Assembly (NCBI RefSeq): GCF_017963645.1
Contig: NZ_JAGMWN010000007.1
Location: forward strand, 62,001 to 126,000
Origin: Marivibrio halodurans
GTDB taxonomy: Bacteria; Pseudomonadota; Alphaproteobacteria; UBA8366; Aestuariispiraceae
Reading direction: 5' to 3'
Length of the DNA: 64,000 nt
The notes under the pieces were generated by a model. The model was given only the letters and a program-made list of their open reading frames with translations, was not told the origin of the DNA and did no database searches. Below, in pieces: positions 52,237-61,317 of the stretch. Each line of letters begins with the position of its first letter. Within the stretch, counting starts at the first letter, position 1. Position numbers and translations under genes: made by a program.

Positions 52237-53070
52237 ATGGCCAGATTGGAAAGACGCGAGATCCTGGACCGCTTCCGCACGATGATCCGCCGGGGCGAGC
52301 CAATCGTCGGCGGCGGCGCGGGCACGGGCCTGTCGGCCAAGTGCGAGGAGGCCGGCGGCATCGACCTGATCGTGATCTACAATTCCGGACGCTATCGCAT
52401 GGCGGGGCGCGGCTCGCTCGCGGGCCTGCTCGCCTACGGCAACGCGAACGAAATCGTGGTCGAGATGGCGCGCGAGGTCTTGCCGGTGGTCGAGAAGACG
52501 CCGGTCCTGGCGGGCGTCAACGGAACCGATCCCTTCATGCTGCGCGGACCGTTTCTGAAGCAACTGAAGGAGTTGGGCTTCGCCGGGGTGCAGAATTTCC
52601 CGACGGTCGGGCTGATCGACGGGACCTTCCGCGCGAACCTGGAGGAAACCGGCATGGGCTACGGCCTGGAGGTCGACATGATCCGGGCGGCGCACGATCT
52701 CGACATGCTGACCACGCCCTATGTCTTCAGCGAGGACGACGCCCGCGCGATGACCGAGGCCGGGGCCGATATCGTCGTCTGCCACATGGGGCTGACGACC
52801 GGCGGGGCCATCGGGGCGGAGACGGCGGTGACGCTCGACGATTGCGTCGCCTCCATCAACAGTTGGGCCAAGGCCGCGATGAAGGTGCGGCGCGACGTGA
52901 TCGTGCTGTGCCATGGCGGGCCGATCTCCATGCCCGAGGATGCGGAATATATCCTGAAACGCTGCCCCGATTGCCACGGCTTCTACGGGGCTAGCTCGAT
53001 GGAGCGCCTGCCGACCGAAAAGGCGCTTACCGAACAGACGCGCAAATTCAAGACGATCGGACGGCATTAA
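52237..53070 (+). CDS. TIM-barrel protein of the PEP-hydrolase-like / Tm-1 C-terminal family
   Basis: A 277-residue protein. Start [71 protein letters not shown] is the typical N-terminal of the 'phosphoenolpyruvate hydrolase family'/TIM-barrel signal transduction group; [81 protein letters not shown] and [17 protein letters not shown]...[14 protein letters not shown] complete it. In plants this barrel is fused behind the UPF0261 domain (ToMV resistance protein Tm-1); here the two are neighbours. AGAGGGAGAGG precedes the start. Function unknown. Confidence 0.9.
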   Translation: MARLERREILDRFRTMIRRGEPIVGGGAGTGLSAKCEEAGGIDLIVIYNSGRYRMAGRGSLAGLLAYGNANEIVVEMAREVLPVVEKTPVLAGVNGTDPFMLRGPFLKQLKELGFAGVQNFPTVGLIDGTFRANLEETGMGYGLEVDMIRAAHDLDMLTTPYVFSEDDARAMTEAGADIVVCHMGLTTGGAIGAETAVTLDDCVASINSWAKAAMKVRRDVIVLCHGGPISMPEDAEYILKRCPDCHGFYGASSMERLPTEKALTEQTRKFKTIGRH

Positions 53071-53127
53071 CCCGTCCGGGCGCCGCGCGGCCGAGGTCCC
53101 GGCGCCCAAGACAGCAGGGAGGATACG

Positions 53128-55422
53128 ATGTCTGGTGCAGCGATCGGATGGACGGTTCTGGGGATCATCATCCTCGCCGTCGTCATCGTCGTGGGCGTAT
53201 ATCTGCTTCATTGGCTCTATCGCCGTTCCACTAAGGAGACCGCCTTCGTGCGCACCGGCTGGGGCGGGGAGAAGGTGGTCAAGGACGGCGGCGCCTTCGT
53301 GCTGCCGATTGTCCATGAAGTGACGCCCGTCAACATGAACACCCTGCGCCTGGAGATCCGGCGCGGCCAGGAAGCGGCCCTGATCACCAAGAACCGCATG
53401 CGGGTCGACGTGGTGGCGGAGTTCTATGTGCGCGTCGCCCAGAAGCGCGACGCGATCTCCGCCGCCGCCCAGACGCTGGGCCGGCGCACGATGCAACCGG
53501 ACGCGCTGAAGGAACTGGTCGAGGGTAAATTCGTCGATTCCCTGCGTTCCGTCGCCGCCGAGATGACGATGGAGGAACTGCACGAGCAGCGTGGCCAATT
53601 CGTCCGCCGGGTACAGGAATCGGTGGCCGAGATGCTCTCGCGCAACGGGTTGGAACTGGAAGCGGTCTCGCTCACCGGCATGGACCAGACCAACATGGAC
53701 TATTTCAACCCGTCGAACGCGTTCGACGCGGAAGGTTTGACCCGCCTGACCGAGGAGATCGAGCGGCGCAAGAAATCCCGCAACGACATCGAGCAGGACA
53801 CCATGATCGCCATCCGGAACAAGAATCTGGAGGCGGAGAAGATGGCCCTCGATATCGAGCGGGAGAGTGAATATGCCCGCCTCGACCAGGAACGCGAGAT
53901 CGAGGGCCGCCGCGCCGGTCAGCGCGCGGAGGTGAGCCGCGAGCGCGCGGAGCGCGAGCGCGAGGCCGAGGAGGCGCGCATCGCCGCCGAACTGGCGGTG
54001 GAGCGCGCCAAGATATCCCAGGCCCGCACGCTGGACGAGGAACGCATCACCCGCGAGCGCGAGACCCAGACTCTGGAGGTCTCCCGCCGGCGTGCCTTGG
54101 AGAAGGCCGAGACCGAGGCCCGCGAGGCGACGGAGCGCGAGCGCATCGCCACCGAGAAGACCCTGGAGGAGGAGCGCATCGCCAGCCAGGCCGAGACCGA
54201 GCGCCTGGAGGTCGAGCGCCGGAAGTCCGTCCAACTGGCCGAGGAGGAGCGCGCCATCGCGCTCGCCAAGAAGGCGCTGGAGAAGGCCAAGGTCGAGGCG
54301 GAGTCCGAGGAGCAGACCCTCATGGCGCTGTTGGAGGTGGAACGCGCCAAGATCAAGCGCGACCGCTTGATCGAGGAGGACCGCATCTCCCGCGAGAAGG
54401 CGCTTCAGGTGCTGGAAGTCGGCCGGCGCCAGGCGCTGGAGGAGGCAGAGATCCAGACCCGCGAGGAGGTCGAGCGCGCCCGTATCCAGAGCGAGCGCGG
54501 CCTGGACGAGGCCCGTATCCTCCAGCGCAAGGAACTGCGCAAGATGGAGATCGACCAGCAACTGGCCCTGGAGATCGCGGAGATCGACCGCGCGATCGAG
54601 GTCGCGGGCAAGACCAAGCAGCGCTCCGAGGCGCTGGTCGAGAGCGAGGGCGCCCGGGCCAAGGCGATCCAGGCGGAGGAGAAGACCTTCTCCGCGCGCG
54701 AGATGGAGATCGCGGAGCGCAAGAAGGCGATCGAGCTCATCCAGGCGGAACTGGCCGCGGAGCGCGACGGCATCAAGCTGCGCAAGGGCGCCGAGGCCGA
54801 GCGCATGGCCAGCCTGGAGCGGGCCGAGGCGCTGCGGGCCATGGCCGAGGGCGAGGCGGAATCGGAGAAGCTCCGCGCGCTCGCCGACAAGCTGCGCTAC
54901 GAGATCGATGCCGAGGGGCGCCGCCAGCTCAACGAGGCGCTCAACGTGCTGTCCGATCCGGCGCGCGGCTCGGAAATGCGCCTCAAGCTCATCGACAAGC
55001 TGGAGGGCATCATCCGCGAGAGTGCCAAGCCGCTGGAGCGGATCGAGGGCATCAAGATCCTGCAGGTCGACGGCCTGCTCGGCCATGGTGGCGGGTCCGG
55101 CGGAGGCTCGGGCGGCAATGGCGGAGGCGGCGATTCCGGCAATGGCGGCTTCGCCGACAATGTCGTGAACTCCGCCCTGCGCTACCGCGCGCAAGCGCCG
55201 CTGATCGACAATCTGCTGTCCGAGATCGGCATCAGCGGCGGCGATATCGGCCGGCTGACCAATGTCCTGAACCACGCCAAGGCCGTGAATCCCCAGGCCG
55301 TTAACCCCCAGGCCGTTAACCCCAAGGCCGATGACGCCGGGAGCGGGGATGACGGCACCAAGGGCGAAGGCGGTACCAAGGGGGGCAAGAGCGCCAAGGG
55401 CGACCGCGAGGGGGCGGGCTGA
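53128..55422 (+). CDS. flotillin-like SPFH-domain protein with long coiled coil
   Basis: A 764-residue membrane-anchored scaffold protein. One N-terminal transmembrane helix (IGWTVLGIIILAVVIVVGVYLL, ~5-28) precedes an SPFH/band 7 domain (~35-210: AFVRTGWGGEKVVKDGGAFVLPIVHEVTPVNMNTLRLEI). Residues ~210-610 form a very long, highly charged Glu/Arg/Ala coiled coil, followed by a Gly-rich loop (GGGSGGGSGGNGGGGDSG), a helical segment and a lysine/glycine-rich tail with three AVNPQ repeats. The layout matches YqiK/FloT-type flotillins. It would organise membrane microdomains. It lies in the same-strand series with the importer and starts 57 bp after the TIM-barrel gene, but a separate promoter is not excluded. 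Confidence 0.88.
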   Translation: MSGAAIGWTVLGIIILAVVIVVGVYLLHWLYRRSTKETAFVRTGWGGEKVVKDGGAFVLPIVHEVTPVNMNTLRLEIRRGQEAALITKNRMRVDVVAEFYVRVAQKRDAISAAAQTLGRRTMQPDALKELVEGKFVDSLRSVAAEMTMEELHEQRGQFVRRVQESVAEMLSRNGLELEAVSLTGMDQTNMDYFNPSNAFDAEGLTRLTEEIERRKKSRNDIEQDTMIAIRNKNLEAEKMALDIERESEYARLDQEREIEGRRAGQRAEVSRERAEREREAEEARIAAELAVERAKISQARTLDEERITRERETQTLEVSRRRALEKAETEAREATERERIATEKTLEEERIASQAETERLEVERRKSVQLAEEERAIALAKKALEKAKVEAESEEQTLMALLEVERAKIKRDRLIEEDRISREKALQVLEVGRRQALEEAEIQTREEVERARIQSERGLDEARILQRKELRKMEIDQQLALEIAEIDRAIEVAGKTKQRSEALVESEGARAKAIQAEEKTFSAREMEIAERKKAIELIQAELAAERDGIKLRKGAEAERMASLERAEALRAMAEGEAESEKLRALADKLRYEIDAEGRRQLNEALNVLSDPARGSEMRLKLIDKLEGIIRESAKPLERIEGIKILQVDGLLGHGGGSGGGSGGNGGGGDSGNGGFADNVVNSALRYRAQAPLIDNLLSEIGISGGDIGRLTNVLNHAKAVNPQAVNPQAVNPKADDAGSGDDGTKGEGGTKGGKSAKGDREGAG
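55282..55326 (+). repeat. three 15-bp tandem repeats in the flotillin-like gene
   Basis: Three in-frame 15-bp units encode AVNPQ-AVNPQ-AVNPK. Units two and three are almost identical at the DNA level and differ from the first at two third-codon positions, suggesting recent duplication in the disordered C-terminal tail. Confidence 0.9.
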
Positions 55423-55428
55423 TCCGTC

Positions 55429-55869
55429 ATGGTGAAGGTCTATACCTCCAGCGTCATCGGCGCGCCGGCCGACCGGGTCTGGCGCGTCGTGCGCGACTTC
55501 AACGGGTTGCCGGACTGGCACCCGGCGATCGCGGAAAGCCGGATCGAGAACGGCGTCCCTTCCGATCGCGTGGGCTGTATCCGCAACTTCACGCTGAAGG
55601 ACGGCGGACGCATCCGGGAGCAGCTTCTGGCGCTCTCGGATTTCGACTACAGCTTCCGCTATTCGATCCTGGAATCGCCGATGGGCGTGACGGACTATAT
55701 CGCCGATTTCCGGCTGCTTCCGGTGACCGACGGGGATCAATGCTTCGCCGAATGGACGGCGGAATTCGATTGCGCCCCGGAGCGTGAGGGCGAACTCGCG
55801 GAACTGGTCGGCCAGGGCGTCTTCCAGGGTGGGTTCGATGCGTTGAAGCAGCGCTTCGGCGCGGCCTGA
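55429..55869 (+). CDS. SRPBCC-family protein
   Basis: A 146-residue helix-grip protein (polyketide-cyclase/PYR-like): MVKVYTSSVIGAPADRVWRVVRDFNGLPDWHPAIAESRIENGVPSDRVGCIRNFTLKDGGRIREQLLALSDFDYSFRYSILESPMGVTDYIADFRLLPV. These folds bind hydrophobic ligands in a deep cavity; some are cyclases or hydrolases. It starts 6 bp after the flotillin-like gene and is paralogous to the N-terminal domain of the next gene (DFN...HPAIA, VGC-R-F, GFDA/E-A-R), so the pair arose by tandem duplication. Ligand unknown. Confidence 0.88.
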   Translation: MVKVYTSSVIGAPADRVWRVVRDFNGLPDWHPAIAESRIENGVPSDRVGCIRNFTLKDGGRIREQLLALSDFDYSFRYSILESPMGVTDYIADFRLLPVTDGDQCFAEWTAEFDCAPEREGELAELVGQGVFQGGFDALKQRFGAA

Positions 55870-55882
55870 GGGACGCCCGGCG

Positions 55883-57412
55883 ATGGTGAAGCTCGTGCGA
55901 AGCACGGTGATCGATGCGCCGGTCGATGCGGTCTGGGCGGCGATCCGTGATTTCAACAGCCACAAGTTCTGGCATCCCGCCATCGCCGACAGCGTGATCG
56001 AGGATGGGCGCGCCGGGGACGAGGTGGGGTGCGTGCGGCGCTTCATCCTCTCCGACGGGGAGAGCGTGCTGCGCGAGCGGCTGCTCGCCCTCGACGACCG
56101 GGAGCGGAGCTTCACCTATTGCCTGACCGATGCGCCCATCCCGCTCGACGGCTATGTCGCGACGGTGCGGCTACGGCCGGTGAGCGATGGGGACCGCACC
56201 TTCTGGGACTGGCGCAGCGAGTTCACCTGTCCGCCGTCGCGCCGCGCGGAATTGGTCGAACTGGTCGGCGAGGGCGTCTATCAAGCCGGTTTCGAGGCGA
56301 TCCGGGAGCGTTTGTCCCGAACGCCTTCCGCCCGCGCCGGCGCGGCGCCGCGATCCGCGCGGGCGGAGCCTTCCTCCCCGACATCTGCCGCGCGCGAGCC
56401 GGCGGCCCCGGCGGTTCGGCGCGCGGGCGGGGCGATCGAAAGCTGGGGTATGGTCATGACCGCCCATGGCGGGCCGGAGGTGCTGGAGCGCCAAACGGTC
56501 GAGGTCCCGGCGCCCGGCCCTGGCGAGGTGCGGTTGCGTCATACGGCGATCGGTCTCAATTTCATCGATGTCTATTGTCGCACGGGCTATTTCCGGCTGG
56601 TCGATCCGCCGGGCATCCTGGGCATGGAGGCGGCGGGCGTCGTCACCGATGTCGGCCCCGGCGTGCATGGCCTGGGGGAGGGGGATCGGGTCGGCTATGC
56701 CTGCCCGCCGCCGGGCGCCTATGCCGAACGGCGGACCATGGCGGCCGATCTGCTGGTGCCGCTGCCGGACGATATCCCGGACGAGACGGCCGCCGCCGGG
56801 TTGCTGAAGGGCATGACGGCGGCCTTCCTGCTGCACGATGTGCACCGGGTGACAGAGGGGGACACGATCCTCGTCCACGCGGCCGCGGGCGGGGTGGGCA
56901 CGCTGCTGTGCCAATGGGGGCGGCGGCTGGGCGCCACCGTGATCGGCACGGCGGGCGGTCCGGAGAAGACCCGCCGCGCGCGGGAGAACGGCTGCGCCTT
57001 CCCGATCGACACGACCCGCCAGGATTTCGTCGCGGCGGTCCGGGACATCACCGACGGGCGCGGCTGCGACGTGGTTTATGACGCGGTCGGGCGCGATACG
57101 ATCGAGAAGAGCTTCGAGGCGCTGGCCGTGCGCGGCCATCTGGTAAGCTTCGGTCAGGCGTCGGGGCCGCTGCCGCTTCTCGACATGGCGGGCTATGCCG
57201 GCAAGTCGGCTTGCCTGTCGCGTCCGAACTATGCCCATTACACCGGCACGGCGGCCGCGGTCCGGCGTCTCAGCGACCGGCTGTTCGAAGGGTTGCGCGC
57301 CGGGTGGCTTCGGGTCGAGGCGGGGCAGAGCTTCCCACTGGCCCGGGTGGCGGATGCGCACCGCGCGCTTGAATCGCGCCAAACCACCGGCTCCACGATC
57401 CTGACCCTCTGA
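55883..57412 (+). CDS. fusion of SRPBCC domain and zinc-free quinone oxidoreductase (QOR/MDR)
   Basis: A 509-residue fusion. Residues 1-146 are a second SRPBCC domain (VKLVRSTVIDAPVDAVWAAIRDFNSHKFWHPAIADSVIEDGRAGDEVGCVRRF). A Ser/Ala/Pro-rich linker (~147-187) leads to an MDR-family oxidoreductase (~188-509): MTAHGGPEVLERQTVEVPAPGPGEVRLRHTAIGLNFIDVYCRTGYF, GILGMEAAGVV, and the NADPH Rossmann block TEGDTILVHAAAGGVGTLLCQWGRRLGATVIGTAGG. Structural-zinc Cys residues are absent, as in QOR. The two domains do not occur together commonly; the SRPBCC part could capture a lipophilic enone or quinone for reduction. It ends the long same-strand series. Confidence 0.9.
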   Translation: MVKLVRSTVIDAPVDAVWAAIRDFNSHKFWHPAIADSVIEDGRAGDEVGCVRRFILSDGESVLRERLLALDDRERSFTYCLTDAPIPLDGYVATVRLRPVSDGDRTFWDWRSEFTCPPSRRAELVELVGEGVYQAGFEAIRERLSRTPSARAGAAPRSARAEPSSPTSAAREPAAPAVRRAGGAIESWGMVMTAHGGPEVLERQTVEVPAPGPGEVRLRHTAIGLNFIDVYCRTGYFRLVDPPGILGMEAAGVVTDVGPGVHGLGEGDRVGYACPPPGAYAERRTMAADLLVPLPDDIPDETAAAGLLKGMTAAFLLHDVHRVTEGDTILVHAAAGGVGTLLCQWGRRLGATVIGTAGGPEKTRRARENGCAFPIDTTRQDFVAAVRDITDGRGCDVVYDAVGRDTIEKSFEALAVRGHLVSFGQASGPLPLLDMAGYAGKSACLSRPNYAHYTGTAAAVRRLSDRLFEGLRAGWLRVEAGQSFPLARVADAHRALESRQTTGSTILTL

Positions 57413-57420
57413 GCGGTCAT

Positions 57421-57439
57421 CCGGCCTTCAATCGGCCGG
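57421..57439 (+). terminator. hairpin after the SRPBCC-oxidoreductase gene
   Basis: CCGGCC (57421-57426), loop TTCAATC, GGCCGG (57434-57439), 9 bp after the stop codon. There is no U-tract, so it is a moderate candidate for the end of the long operon. Confidence 0.4.
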
Positions 57440-57542
57440 GCGGCGGTGTGACACGGTACCCCCTGGAAGATACGCCCATTTGTCCTAAGTCGCCCCTCAT
57501 GACCGACAATGATACAATTTTTGGTCGATAGAGGGTTGGAAG

Positions 57543-58028
57543 ATGAGCGGAAAAGAGGTTGCGAGCGTTGTCGAGACATTGCCGGACGCCCGCGCCCTGG
57601 CCGAGGTCAACAGGGTCATCGAGCGGGCGGTCGGGTCCTGGAAGACGTCGGATCGGGTCAAGCGTGCCGCCTTGCCGAGCTATCGCTACGACCCTTTCGA
57701 CCTGCCGGATATGCGGTTCTTCGTGGCGCAGGATGCCGATGGGCGCGTCGCGGGGGTCGCGACCCTGGCCGCGGTGAAGGAGGGGGAGGGGCTGCCCGGC
57801 CTGCCGAGCCGATTGCTGCACGGCCTCTTCGTCGATCCGCCGCGCACGCATCGGGGGATCGGCCGCGCGCTTCTGAATGCCGTCGAGGCGGCGGCGCGGG
57901 AGGAAGGCGTGCACGCCCTCGTCGTGCGCGCCCATATCGACTCACAGGGTTTCTTCGCGAAGGCCGGTTATGAAGCCCATGCGAGCGCGGCCTACCCCTA
58001 TGCGATGGCGCGCCGTCTTTCGGGTTAG
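57543..58028 (+). CDS. GNAT-family N-acetyltransferase
   Basis: A 161-residue acetyltransferase: [22 protein letters not shown] (strands 2-4), [56 protein letters not shown], containing the acetyl-CoA loop R-T-H-R-G-I-G-R-A. Substrate unknown. Its TAG stop overlaps the TAA stop of convergent rnhA in the four bases TTAG (58025-58028), leaving no room for a terminator between them. Confidence 0.87.
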   Translation: MSGKEVASVVETLPDARALAEVNRVIERAVGSWKTSDRVKRAALPSYRYDPFDLPDMRFFVAQDADGRVAGVATLAAVKEGEGLPGLPSRLLHGLFVDPPRTHRGIGRALLNAVEAAAREEGVHALVVRAHIDSQGFFAKAGYEAHASAAYPYAMARRLSG

Positions 58029-58459
58029 GGTTTTGGAATCGCCGCGCGGGCGAGGGCGTCGGCGCGCTCGTTCTCCGCATGGCCGGCATGGCCCTTGACC
58101 CAGCGCCAGTCGATGTCGTGACGCTTCGCCGCCTCGTCCAACCTTTGCCAGAGGTCGGCGTTCTTCACCGGCTTCTTCGCTGCCGTCTTCCAGCCATTGC
58201 GCCGCCAACCATGTATCCAGCCGGTGATACCGTCGCGCAGATAGCTGGAATCCGTCGTCAGCACCACCCGGCAGGGGCGTTTCAGCGCTTCGAGCGCGGC
58301 GATGGCCGCCATCATTTCCATGCGGTTGTTGGTGGTCGCGGGATCGCCGCCGGAAAGCTCCTTCTCCTGCCCGCGGAAGCGCATCACCGCGCCCCAGCCG
58401 CCCGGGCCGGGGTTACCGCTGCAGGCCCCGTCGGTGAAGATCTCGACCTGTTCCGCCAT
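58025..58459 (-). CDS. rnhA: ribonuclease HI
   Basis: A 144-residue RNase H that cuts the RNA of RNA-DNA hybrids. The catalytic acidic residues are visible: Asp in [19 protein letters not shown] (~10), Glu in [16 protein letters not shown] (~48), Asp in [18 protein letters not shown] (~70) and Asp in [14 protein letters not shown] (~134). The basic handle region ([22 protein letters not shown]) is present. It starts at the last base of the thrB gene, continuing the alphaproteobacterial ispH-thrB-rnhA order. Confidence 0.96.
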   Translation of the reverse strand: MAEQVEIFTDGACSGNPGPGGWGAVMRFRGQEKELSGGDPATTNNRMEMMAAIAALEALKRPCRVVLTTDSSYLRDGITGWIHGWRRNGWKTAAKKPVKNADLWQRLDEAAKRHDIDWRWVKGHAGHAENERADALARAAIPKP

Positions 58460-59421
58460 CAGCCGAGACCGTATCCCGACCGGCCCTCGACGCCGCGATG
58501 GAACTGCAGATAGGCGACATATTCCAGCGGGTCCTTCGGCTTCACCAGCGCGCCGGGCGGGCAGTTCAGCCAGTCATAAAGCCGCGTCAGCAGGAAGCGC
58601 ATGGCCGCCCCCCGGCACAGGATCGGCAAGGCCTCCAGTTCGGCCGCCGTCATCGGCCGTTCTCCGGTATAGGCGTCGAGGAACTGCCGCGCCTTGGTGA
58701 TGTTGAAGCTGCGATCGCGTTCGAAGCACCAGGCATTGAGGCAGATGGCCAGATCGTAGGCGAGGAAATCGTTGCAGGCGAAGTAGAAGTCGATCAACCC
58801 CGACAGCCGGTCCCCCATGAAGAAGACATTGTCGGGGAAGAGATCGGCATGGATCAGCCCTTCCGGCAGGCCCGTTGGCCAATCCGCCTCCAACGCGTCG
58901 AGCTCGTCCTCGATCAGCGGGCCGAGATTGGGGTCGACCTCGTGCGCGCGCTCCGCCGACATCTCGTAGAGCGGGCGCCAACCGTCGGGGCCGAGCGCGT
59001 TCGCGCGATAGAGCGGGAAATCGGCGCCGGCCGCGTGGAAGTGGGCGAGACCCTGGCCCAGTTCGGCGCAATGCACGCCCCGGACCTTGCGGGTCCACAT
59101 GCCCTCCAGGAAGGTGATGATCGCCGCCGGGCGGCCGGCGAGCCGCCGCAAAGCTTCTCCGTCGCGGCCGCGCAGGGGCTCGGGGCACGGGATGTCGCGC
59201 GAGGACAGATGGTCCATCAGGCCGAGGAAGAAGGGCAGATCCTCCTCCCGCACGCGTTTCTCGTAGAGGGTCAGGATGTAACTGTCCCGCGTGGTACGGA
59301 TCAGATAGTTGGAATTCTCGACCCCTTCCGCGATGCCCTTCGCCGAGACCAGATCGCCGATATCATATTCCGCGATGAAGGAACGCATCTCCTCGTCGGA
59401 GACTTCCGTGTAGACCGCCAT
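58459..59421 (-). CDS. thrB: homoserine kinase, ThrB2 type
   Basis: A 320-residue homoserine kinase of the aminoglycoside-phosphotransferase fold used by alphaproteobacteria and pseudomonads: [79 protein letters not shown], the catalytic loop [49 protein letters not shown] (Asp-x-x-x-x-Asn and the metal Asp in IDFYF). Makes O-phosphohomoserine for threonine synthesis. Full length. It lies 36 bp downstream of ispH. Confidence 0.96.
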   Translation of the reverse strand: MAVYTEVSDEEMRSFIAEYDIGDLVSAKGIAEGVENSNYLIRTTRDSYILTLYEKRVREEDLPFFLGLMDHLSSRDIPCPEPLRGRDGEALRRLAGRPAAIITFLEGMWTRKVRGVHCAELGQGLAHFHAAGADFPLYRANALGPDGWRPLYEMSAERAHEVDPNLGPLIEDELDALEADWPTGLPEGLIHADLFPDNVFFMGDRLSGLIDFYFACNDFLAYDLAICLNAWCFERDRSFNITKARQFLDAYTGERPMTAAELEALPILCRGAAMRFLLTRLYDWLNCPPGALVKPKDPLEYVAYLQFHRGVEGRSGYGLG

Positions 59422-59457
59422 GCCCTGCCGCGCCCGCCCTTGATGTTCGCCGTTCCG

Positions 59458-60501
59458 TCAGGCCACCAACGCGCGCGGCAGCTTGAATTCGATGGTTTCG
59501 ACCGCCGTGACGACCTCCTCGATCGTCACGTCGTAATGCGCCCGACAGGCCTCGATCACCTCCTCCACCAGCACCTCGGGCGCGGACGCGCCGGCGGTGA
59601 GGCCGAGGGTGCGAACCCCGGCGAGCCCGCGCCAATCGATATCGTGGGCGCGTTGGATCAGATGGGCGTTATCGACGCCCTGGTCCCGGGCGACATCGAC
59701 CAGCCGGTTCGAGTTGGAACTGTTCGGCGCGCCGAGGACGAGAACCGCGTCCGCGCGCTCCGCGATGGCGCGGGTCGATTTCTGCCGGTTGGTCGTGGCG
59801 TAGCAGATATCCTCCTGCTTCGGGCCGGCGATCTCCGGGAAGCGCGCCTTCAGGGCGGCGATGGAGGCGGCCGCCTCGTCGACGGACAGGGTCGTCTGCG
59901 TGGCGTAGGCAAGCGGCGTGTCCGCCGCGACCTCCAGCGTCGCGACGTCCGACGGTTTCTCGACCAGCAGGATCGCGCCGTCGGGCAACTGGCCCATCGT
60001 GCCTTCCACCTCCGGATGGCCGGCATGGCCGATCAGCACGACGGTGCGGCCATTGGCATGATGGCGTTCGACCTCGCGGTGAACCTTGCTGACCAGCGGG
60101 CAGGTCGCGTCGACATAGATCATGTTGCGCCGACGCGCCTCGTCCGGCACGTGCTTCGGGACGCCATGGGCGGAGAAGACGATCGGCCGATCGGTTGGCG
60201 CGTCCTCGACCTCGTCGACGAAGACGGCGCCCTTGGCTTCCAGGTTCTCGACCACGAAGCGGTTATGGACGATCTCGTGCCGCACATAGACGGGCGGACC
60301 AAACCGCTCCAGCGCCTTCTCGACGATCAGGATCGCGCGATCGACGCCCGCGCAGAACCCGCGCGGCCCGGCCAGCAGGATGGTGAGCGGCGGCTTTTCC
60401 CCGGAAGGGCGCCCCGGGGCGTTCCCACGGGCCTTTTCCGGGGACCTCATAGGACCGTCTTCCCGCGCGTTCCGCGAAGCAATGGCCTGATCGTCGGTCA
60501 T
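59458..60501 (-). CDS. ispH: 4-hydroxy-3-methylbut-2-enyl diphosphate reductase
   Basis: A 347-residue [4Fe-4S] enzyme producing IPP and DMAPP in the MEP pathway. The three cluster Cys are in [28 protein letters not shown] and [41 protein letters not shown]. Also seen: [28 protein letters not shown] and [19 protein letters not shown] 35-residue polar N-terminal extension precedes the domain; ATG 60450 ([10 protein letters not shown]) is an alternative start. It heads the ispH-thrB-rnhA block. Confidence 0.95.
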   Translation of the reverse strand: MTDDQAIASRNAREDGPMRSPEKARGNAPGRPSGEKPPLTILLAGPRGFCAGVDRAILIVEKALERFGPPVYVRHEIVHNRFVVENLEAKGAVFVDEVEDAPTDRPIVFSAHGVPKHVPDEARRRNMIYVDATCPLVSKVHREVERHHANGRTVVLIGHAGHPEVEGTMGQLPDGAILLVEKPSDVATLEVAADTPLAYATQTTLSVDEAAASIAALKARFPEIAGPKQEDICYATTNRQKSTRAIAERADAVLVLGAPNSSNSNRLVDVARDQGVDNAHLIQRAHDIDWRGLAGVRTLGLTAGASAPEVLVEEVIEACRAHYDVTIEEVVTAVETIEFKLPRALVA

Positions 60502-60592
60502 CCGTGCCTATCCATATCCGAAAGGGCCCATATCCAATTTGGCCGGTTCCCGCCCGGAACCCGCCCATTGGTGACCCGAAGCACGGGCAACG

Positions 60593-61090
60593 TCAACCGA
60601 TGACGGCATTCTCCCGGGGCGGGGCGAGGGTGACGATCACCGTCTCCTCCGTATCGCCTTCCGAGAAGGTGATATAGTCGCTGAAGAGGCAGCCGACGAT
60701 CTGCCGCACGACGTCCCGCTCAATAAGCGGGGTGAAGGCGCATTCGATTCGACAGGTCACGTTCCGTTCGCGCAGATGAACCGTCCGGCGCATGGCGACG
60801 CGGTGCCGTTCGGCGATGGCGCCGTCATAGGCGGCGGTGACCGTGTGCGTATCGGGGCCGTGGATGATCCGGCGCAAATCGACACCCCGCAGGTCCCGCC
60901 CGAAGGTGTGTCGAAGCCGGTCACCCGTCAGCCGCACGATCAGGCCCGGGCCGTCCACGTCCAGAAGATAGAGATAGGGCCACAGCCGGGGCGGCACATC
61001 GGCGACGTCGAAAGCCGCGACGGTACCGGGGACGGCGTCGAGGAAACACGATAATTCAGACTGCTTCGTGAACCCGTCGAGCGTCATCAT
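60593..61090 (-). CDS. PAS-domain protein (PF07310-like)
   Basis: A 165-residue single-domain protein: FLDAVPGTVAAFDVADVPPRLWPYLYLLDVDGPGLIVRLTGDRLRHTFGRDLRGVDLRRIIHGPDTHTVTAAYDGAIAERHRVAMRRTVHLRERNVTCRIECAFTPLIERD. The P-x-L-W-P-x-x-x-L, LTGDRLRHTFGRDLRGVDL and R-x-E-x-x-x-x-P-L pattern is that of the PAS_5 family common in Rhodospirillales and Rhizobiales, of unknown ligand. ATG 61090 or 61087 follows GGGGATCG. It is divergent from fecI; whether it shares the Fur-type site is not clear, since it lies 120 bp away. Confidence 0.8.
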   Translation of the reverse strand: MMTLDGFTKQSELSCFLDAVPGTVAAFDVADVPPRLWPYLYLLDVDGPGLIVRLTGDRLRHTFGRDLRGVDLRRIIHGPDTHTVTAAYDGAIAERHRVAMRRTVHLRERNVTCRIECAFTPLIERDVVRQIVGCLFSDYITFSEGDTEETVIVTLAPPRENAVIG

Positions 61091-61212
61091 CGATCCCCGG
61101 ATTGTCGAAACCTAGCCTTAAGTACCATTAATGCACGGCTATGAATAGATTGAAGAATCCGCACTCGTTTTACGGGTTTCACGCTCGGTGGGATGTGGTA
61201 AGTCTTTATGTT

Positions 61213-61231
61213 GATATTGATAATCATTTTC
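61213..61231. promoter_or_regulatory. Fur box upstream of fecI
   Basis: GATATTGATAATCATTTTC matches the classic 19-bp Fur consensus at 17 of 19 positions. It lies in an AT-rich patch about 90 bp before the fecI start and is surrounded by GC-rich DNA. It predicts iron-repressed expression of the fecI-fecR-receptor genes. Confidence 0.8.
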
Positions 61232-61317
61232 ATCTTGAGTAGTGTCGGACTTGGAACGAAGCCAGATGACATGGCGATCCGGGGAGCTGCCTGACGATGC
61301 GGGGGTAGTACGAACAG

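Noticed and set aside
52072-56115. A 1347-codon open frame on the minus strand opposite the flotillin-like and neighbouring genes
   Set aside because: Its translation is low-complexity (long runs of Leu, Gly, Asp, Arg) produced by the antisense of a Glu/Arg/Ala coiled coil in GC-rich DNA; the plus-strand genes have clear domains and ribosome sites.
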